Positions 5,567 through 6,916 of a DNA stretch of 6,916 nucleotides are shown piece after piece. Each line of letters opens with the position of its first letter. Position 1 is the stretch's first letter. Source of the DNA: Methanosarcinales archaeon (lineage in GTDB: Archaea > Halobacteriota > Methanosarcinia > Methanosarcinales > Methanogasteraceae); NCBI GenBank assembly GCA_030640725.1, contig DAOWIV010000233.1, forward strand, positions 1 to 6,916. The letters run 5' to 3'. The notes below the pieces were generated by a model, which saw only the letters and a list, made by a program, of their open reading frames with translations, searched no databases and was not told the DNA's origin. Made by a program: the position numbers and the translations under genes.

Positions 5567-6916
5567 GTGGAAACAAGAACGAGAGCTGGAGTTGTGACGT
5601 TAGGGATTCTTTCGCTGATAGTCCTCAGCACACTGACTCTGGCATTGGCTGCCCCGGAAACGGATGGCAGCAACATGAACCGTGTTACATACTGGAAGGG
5701 CGAGGAAGCGGGTCCGGATGCCGAAGACTGGTCACAGTACCGCGCTGATGCGGGGCATAGCGGATATACCGCGAGCCAGCTTCCATCCGACCTGTCCATG
5801 GTATGGAAGTACGAAGGGAAGGCACCAGACCCGGCGTGGACCGGGGCGCACACCAGGATGGACTTTGACTATGCCTGCGAGCCAGTGATCAGTGGCGATA
5901 TGCTGTACTTTGGCAGTTCATCCGACTGTAAGGTGTATGCACTGGATGCTTTGACAGGTGAGGAACGCTGGACGTTCTTTACCGATGCGCCGGTGCGTTT
6001 AGCGCCTGCTGTATGGAGAGGTCAGGTCTTTATCACCAGCGATGACGGCTGCCTGTACTGCCTGTCCGCGGATACCGGTGGGCTTTTGTGGAAGAAAGAC
6101 CCGCCTGTGGACAGTTACAAGCTGGGTAACGACAGGATGGTGTCCAACTGGCCTGCACGAGGTGGCGTAGCCATCAAGGATGACGTGCTCTATTACGGCG
6201 TCGGCATCTGGCCAACGGATGAGATCTACATCTATGCTCTTGATCCTGCAACCGGTAATGTCACCTGGGTCAACGATACATGCGGAAACATGTTCATAGG
6301 TCAGCCGCATACCAATTCGCTGGCATATAGCGGTATCAGCGCTCAGGGGTACCTGACCGTAGCTGGCGACCATGTATATGTGCCCACAGGAAGGGCAGTA
6401 CCAGCAGTGTTCGATATTCACACAGGTGAACTGGATTACTTCTTCCTGGAGAAGTACAGAGAGTTTGGAGGATCGCGCCTCTTTGCCGCTGCGACCGCTG
6501 ACTATGACTATTTCTTTGCAACATCCGGTAATACTCGCTTCCATGACGAGAACATCGGAAAGAGACACGCCATATTCGACGGTGAAAGCGGACTTCTCTT
6601 CACGACCTGCGAACTTGATTCACAGGGATTGGTCTTCAGCACCGAGCGCGACCGCCTGTTCTACATCGATTCAACGGATCGAGAGCTGAAAGCTCATAGT
6701 TTGAGCAATCTGCTGTATGAAGCGCCTGGGGAAAGTTCCAGAAGATTCATTTACCCCCCGATATGGACGGTTAAAACCCCTGAGCCTGCAGATACCATCT
6801 CCATGATAATGGCTGGTGATACGATCATAGCCGGCACCGAGAACAACAAGGTTATGATTATGAGTGGAGCGGAGAACCGGGATATCAGGACGCTGGACGT
6901 TGACGGTGTACCTTAC
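5567..6916 (+). CDS. Secreted PQQ-like beta-propeller protein, 3' truncated by window end
   Basis: The frame is open for 450 codons from GTG 5567 to the last base, with no stop. It begins METRTRAGVV followed by a hydrophobic segment and an ALA-AP cleavage-type site (about 26-30), so the product is exported. Propeller blades are evident: YALDALTGEERWTFFTD (124-140), TSDDGCLYCLSADTGGLLW (157-175), YIYALDPATGNVTW (221-234), AVFDIHTGELDYF (280-292). Motifs LGNDRMVSNWPARGG (186-200), GISAQGYLTVAGD (256-268) and VPTGRAVPA (272-280) align collinearly with LGNNRLISTWHARGG, GIAPQGALTISGD and VPGGRSVPA of the first propeller protein, so the two are paralogues. This copy is closer to the family consensus I recall (SGYTASQLP, FGSSSDCKVYALDA). 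Whether it also carries methyltransferase-like and malectin-like domains lies beyond the window. The role is inferred to be extracytoplasmic; no enzymatic activity can be assigned. It has its own promoter block and is not in an operon with the upstream genes. Confidence 0.92.
   Translation, partial: METRTRAGVVTLGILSLIVLSTLTLALAAPETDGSNMNRVTYWKGEEAGPDAEDWSQYRADAGHSGYTASQLPSDLSMVWKYEGKAPDPAWTGAHTRMDFDYACEPVISGDMLYFGSSSDCKVYALDALTGEERWTFFTDAPVRLAPAVWRGQVFITSDDGCLYCLSADTGGLLWKKDPPVDSYKLGNDRMVSNWPARGGVAIKDDVLYYGVGIWPTDEIYIYALDPATGNVTWVNDTCGNMFIGQPHTNSLAYSGISAQGYLTVAGDHVYVPTGRAVPAVFDIHTGELDYFFLEKYREFGGSRLFAAATADYDYFFATSGNTRFHDENIGKRHAIFDGESGLLFTTCELDSQGLVFSTERDRLFYIDSTDRELKAHSLSNLLYEAPGESSRRFIYPPIWTVKTPEPADTISMIMAGDTIIAGTENNKVMIMSGAENRDIRTLDVDGVPY

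Noticed and set aside
5467..5888. Frames at 5467-5853 minus and 5524-5748 / 5682-5888 plus
   Set aside because: They overlap the signal peptide and first blade of the GTG-started propeller gene and lack ribosome binding sites.
5999..6568. 189-codon minus-strand frame opposite the second propeller gene
   Set aside because: The plus-strand frame has strong, family-specific propeller repeats collinear with its paralogue; the antisense frame is its shadow.

Overview
The window holds two large, similarly oriented genes for secreted beta-propeller proteins of the PQQ-like (BamB-like annotation) repeat type. A small, AT-rich gene on the opposite strand lies between them and looks acquired. Bases 1-448 are the gene-free leader of the first propeller gene. 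They include three imperfect tandem repeats at the left edge that look like the end of a transposable element, and a promoter block. Bases 449-4360 encode a complete protein of about 1303 residues: signal peptide, first propeller, a Rossmann fold resembling a SAM-dependent methyltransferase, second propeller and a C-terminal malectin-like carbohydrate-binding domain. A strong hairpin plus T-tract terminator follows at 4384-4437. Bases 4573-5025 (minus strand) encode a 150-residue protein with a likely papain-like Cys/His/Glu triad. Bases 5026-5566 are non-coding or degenerate and end in a second promoter block. From 5567 to the window end runs a second propeller protein, starting at GTG with a near-perfect Shine-Dalgarno. 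It is clearly paralogous to the first and is cut off by the window edge after 450 codons.

The main structural signal is that the two propeller genes share not only protein sequence but also an upstream module. In both, an AT-rich palindrome around TATATAGATT is followed by TGGT-N4-ACTAT and then a TATATAG box. The distance from one TATATAG to the next is exactly 62 bp in both cases, and the start codon lies about 90-105 bp further on. The two genes therefore look like a duplication that carried its promoter along, or two members of one regulon. They probably act outside the cytoplasmic membrane, at the envelope; substrate and activity cannot be read from the sequence.

Organism: uncertain. 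TATA-like boxes in an AT-rich leader, T-rich termination and frequent AGA/AGG/ATA codons fit an archaeon, perhaps of a methanogen/ANME-like lineage. From memory, the protein family with this propeller/methyltransferase-like/propeller order is best known from Planctomycetes and related bacteria, and the hairpin terminator would also suit a bacterium. I lean towards an archaeon carrying a family shared with bacteria, without being able to settle it here.
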